This document shows positions 6,273 through 7,291 of a stretch of DNA of 7,291 nucleotides, piece by piece. Location of the stretch: positions 1 to 7,291 of the forward strand of contig QNCQ01000080.1 in assembly GCA_003645825.1 (NCBI GenBank), given 5' to 3'. The stretch comes from Fidelibacterota bacterium. Lineage in GTDB: Bacteria; Fidelibacterota; UBA2242; B5-G15. Made by a program: the position numbers and the translations under genes. Position 1 is the stretch's first letter. Each line of letters starts with the position of its first letter. The notes beneath the pieces were generated by a model. It saw nothing but the letters and a program-made list of their open reading frames with translations, was not told the origin of the DNA and searched no databases.

Positions 6273-7291
6273 ATGAGTAAAGTTTTGAAAGGGTTGTTAG
6301 TTTCTATAGTTATCCTTTTGTTGGTGATTGGGGTAGCATTTGGGAAATCATATAAGATTTCCCCAGGTGCATTAAAAGATAAAATAATGGGAGGATGGGC
6401 TGGCCAAGTGATAGGATGTACCTTCGGAGGCCCTACAGAATTTAGACATCAAAGCACCTATATCCCAGATTATCAGCCGATTGCTTGGCCCAAAGGAATT
6501 ATAAAGTGGTGGTATGACAATGCCCCCGGTTTGTATGATGATATATATATGGATATTACATTTGTTGAAGTAATTGAGAAAGAAGGTATAGATGCACCTG
6601 GATCATCTTTCGCGAAAGCTTTCGCAAACGCTGAGTATCCACTGTGGCATGCAAATCAAATGGCAAGGTATAATATACTGCATGGGATAATGCCACCCGA
6701 ATCTGGCCATTGGCTAAATAATCCTCATGCTGATGACATTGATTTTCAGATAGAAGCGGATTTCGCAGGCCTGATGAGTCCCGGGATGCCAAATGTTGCT
6801 GCTGAGATTTGTGATAAGGTAGGTCATATTATGAATTATGGGGATGGATGGTATGGAGGCGTATATGTAGCTGCTATGTATTCTCTGGCATTTGTGTCTG
6901 ACGATGTGGAATATATAGTCAAAGAAGCTCTCAAAATGATACCCAAGGAGAGTCAATATGCAAAGTGTATAAGTGATGTAATAAAATGGTACCATGAATT
7001 CCCTGATGATTGGAAGGAAACCTGGTGGAGAGTTCATAAAAAATGGAGTGAGGATATTGGGTGCCCGGATGGTGTATTTACTCCGTTCAATATAGATGCG
7101 AAAATAAATTCTGCTTGGGTTGTTCTTGGATTGCTATATGGTAAAAAGGATTTTGGGAAGACAATTGAAATCGCCACCAGATGTGGAGATGATTCCGATT
7201 GTAATCCGGCAACTGCAGGTGGTATACTGGGAACCATAAGAGGCTATAATAATATCCCCGAGTACTGGAAAAAAGAATTAAGAGAAGTTGA
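6273..7291 (+). CDS. Exported ADP-ribosylglycohydrolase-family protein (partial, 3' cut by window edge)
   Basis: The frame runs from ATG 6273, preceded by AAGGAG at 6259-6264, for 339 codons and leaves the window open. Residues 1-24 are a signal peptide (MSKVLKGLLVSIVILLLVIG, then VAFG) with an A-x-G cleavage site before K25. The mature part is the all-helical ADP-ribosylglycohydrolase (DraG/ARH) fold. It has DKIMGGWAGQVIGCTFGGPT (36-55) with E56 in the position of the family's Glu, DDIYMD (89-94) as the first acidic metal motif, HADDIDFQIEADFAGLMSPG (152-171), 'GDGWYGGVYVAAMYSLAF' and CGDDSDCNPATAGGILG (304-320) as the second metal motif with D307 and D309. Known members remove ADP-ribose from proteins or cleave related ribosyl bonds using two Mg ions, usually in the cytoplasm. 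Export, and its position last in a receptor/PorV operon, suggest instead a periplasmic or secreted hydrolase acting on an imported or external N- or O-glycoside. From memory, the 'DSDCNP' form belongs to a distinct, widespread subfamily of unknown substrate. Confidence 0.9.
   Translation, partial: MSKVLKGLLVSIVILLLVIGVAFGKSYKISPGALKDKIMGGWAGQVIGCTFGGPTEFRHQSTYIPDYQPIAWPKGIIKWWYDNAPGLYDDIYMDITFVEVIEKEGIDAPGSSFAKAFANAEYPLWHANQMARYNILHGIMPPESGHWLNNPHADDIDFQIEADFAGLMSPGMPNVAAEICDKVGHIMNYGDGWYGGVYVAAMYSLAFVSDDVEYIVKEALKMIPKESQYAKCISDVIKWYHEFPDDWKETWWRVHKKWSEDIGCPDGVFTPFNIDAKINSAWVVLGLLYGKKDFGKTIEIATRCGDDSDCNPATAGGILGTIRGYNNIPEYWKKELREV

Noticed and set aside
6556..7237. Three antisense open frames in the last 700 bases
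   Set aside because: All lie opposite the ADP-ribosylglycohydrolase-family gene, whose metal motifs and fold signatures are on the + strand.

Overview
The window is an AT-rich stretch of a Gram-negative (diderm) bacterial genome with every gene on the + strand. The protein types are a CarboxypepD_reg-like TonB-dependent receptor, a protein with a C-terminal 'PNPF...GVY...GKFAIIK' sorting-like domain, and a PorV/PorQ-family outer-membrane protein. Together they point to the Fibrobacteres-Chlorobi-Bacteroidetes superphylum. The lack of a SusD gene beside the receptor makes a KSB1-, Marinimicrobia- or Caldithrix-like lineage more likely than a classical Bacteroidetes. This placement is inferred from gene content; no rRNA or other marker gene is present.

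Layout: (1) 1-149, the last 48 codons of a probable LacI-family regulator; (2) 199-3165, a TonB-dependent outer-membrane receptor; (3) 3208-5178, a large exported protein of unrecognised family with a fibronectin-III-like domain and a C-terminal FlgD-Ig/T9SS-type-A-like domain; (4) 5226-6233, a PorV/PorQ-like beta-barrel protein; (5) 6273-7291 (cut by the window edge), an ADP-ribosylglycohydrolase-fold enzyme carrying a signal peptide. Intergenic gaps are only 39-49 nt. Each of the four downstream genes has a good Shine-Dalgarno, and I see no terminator between any of them, so the set reads as one operon.

Inferred working model: the regulator senses a small ligand, probably a sugar or glycoside. 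The receptor imports a substrate across the outer membrane using TonB energy. The large exported protein may be displayed on or secreted through the outer membrane by a type-IX-like route helped by the PorV-like protein. The exported ADP-ribosylglycohydrolase-fold enzyme would process a ribosyl- or glycosyl-containing substrate in the periplasm or outside the cell. This resembles a SusCD-type utilisation locus in which SusD is replaced by a different exported protein. The substrate cannot be read from the sequence.

The window has no gene-free stretch over 300 bases, and I saw no tRNA, rRNA, CRISPR array, insertion sequence or phage gene.
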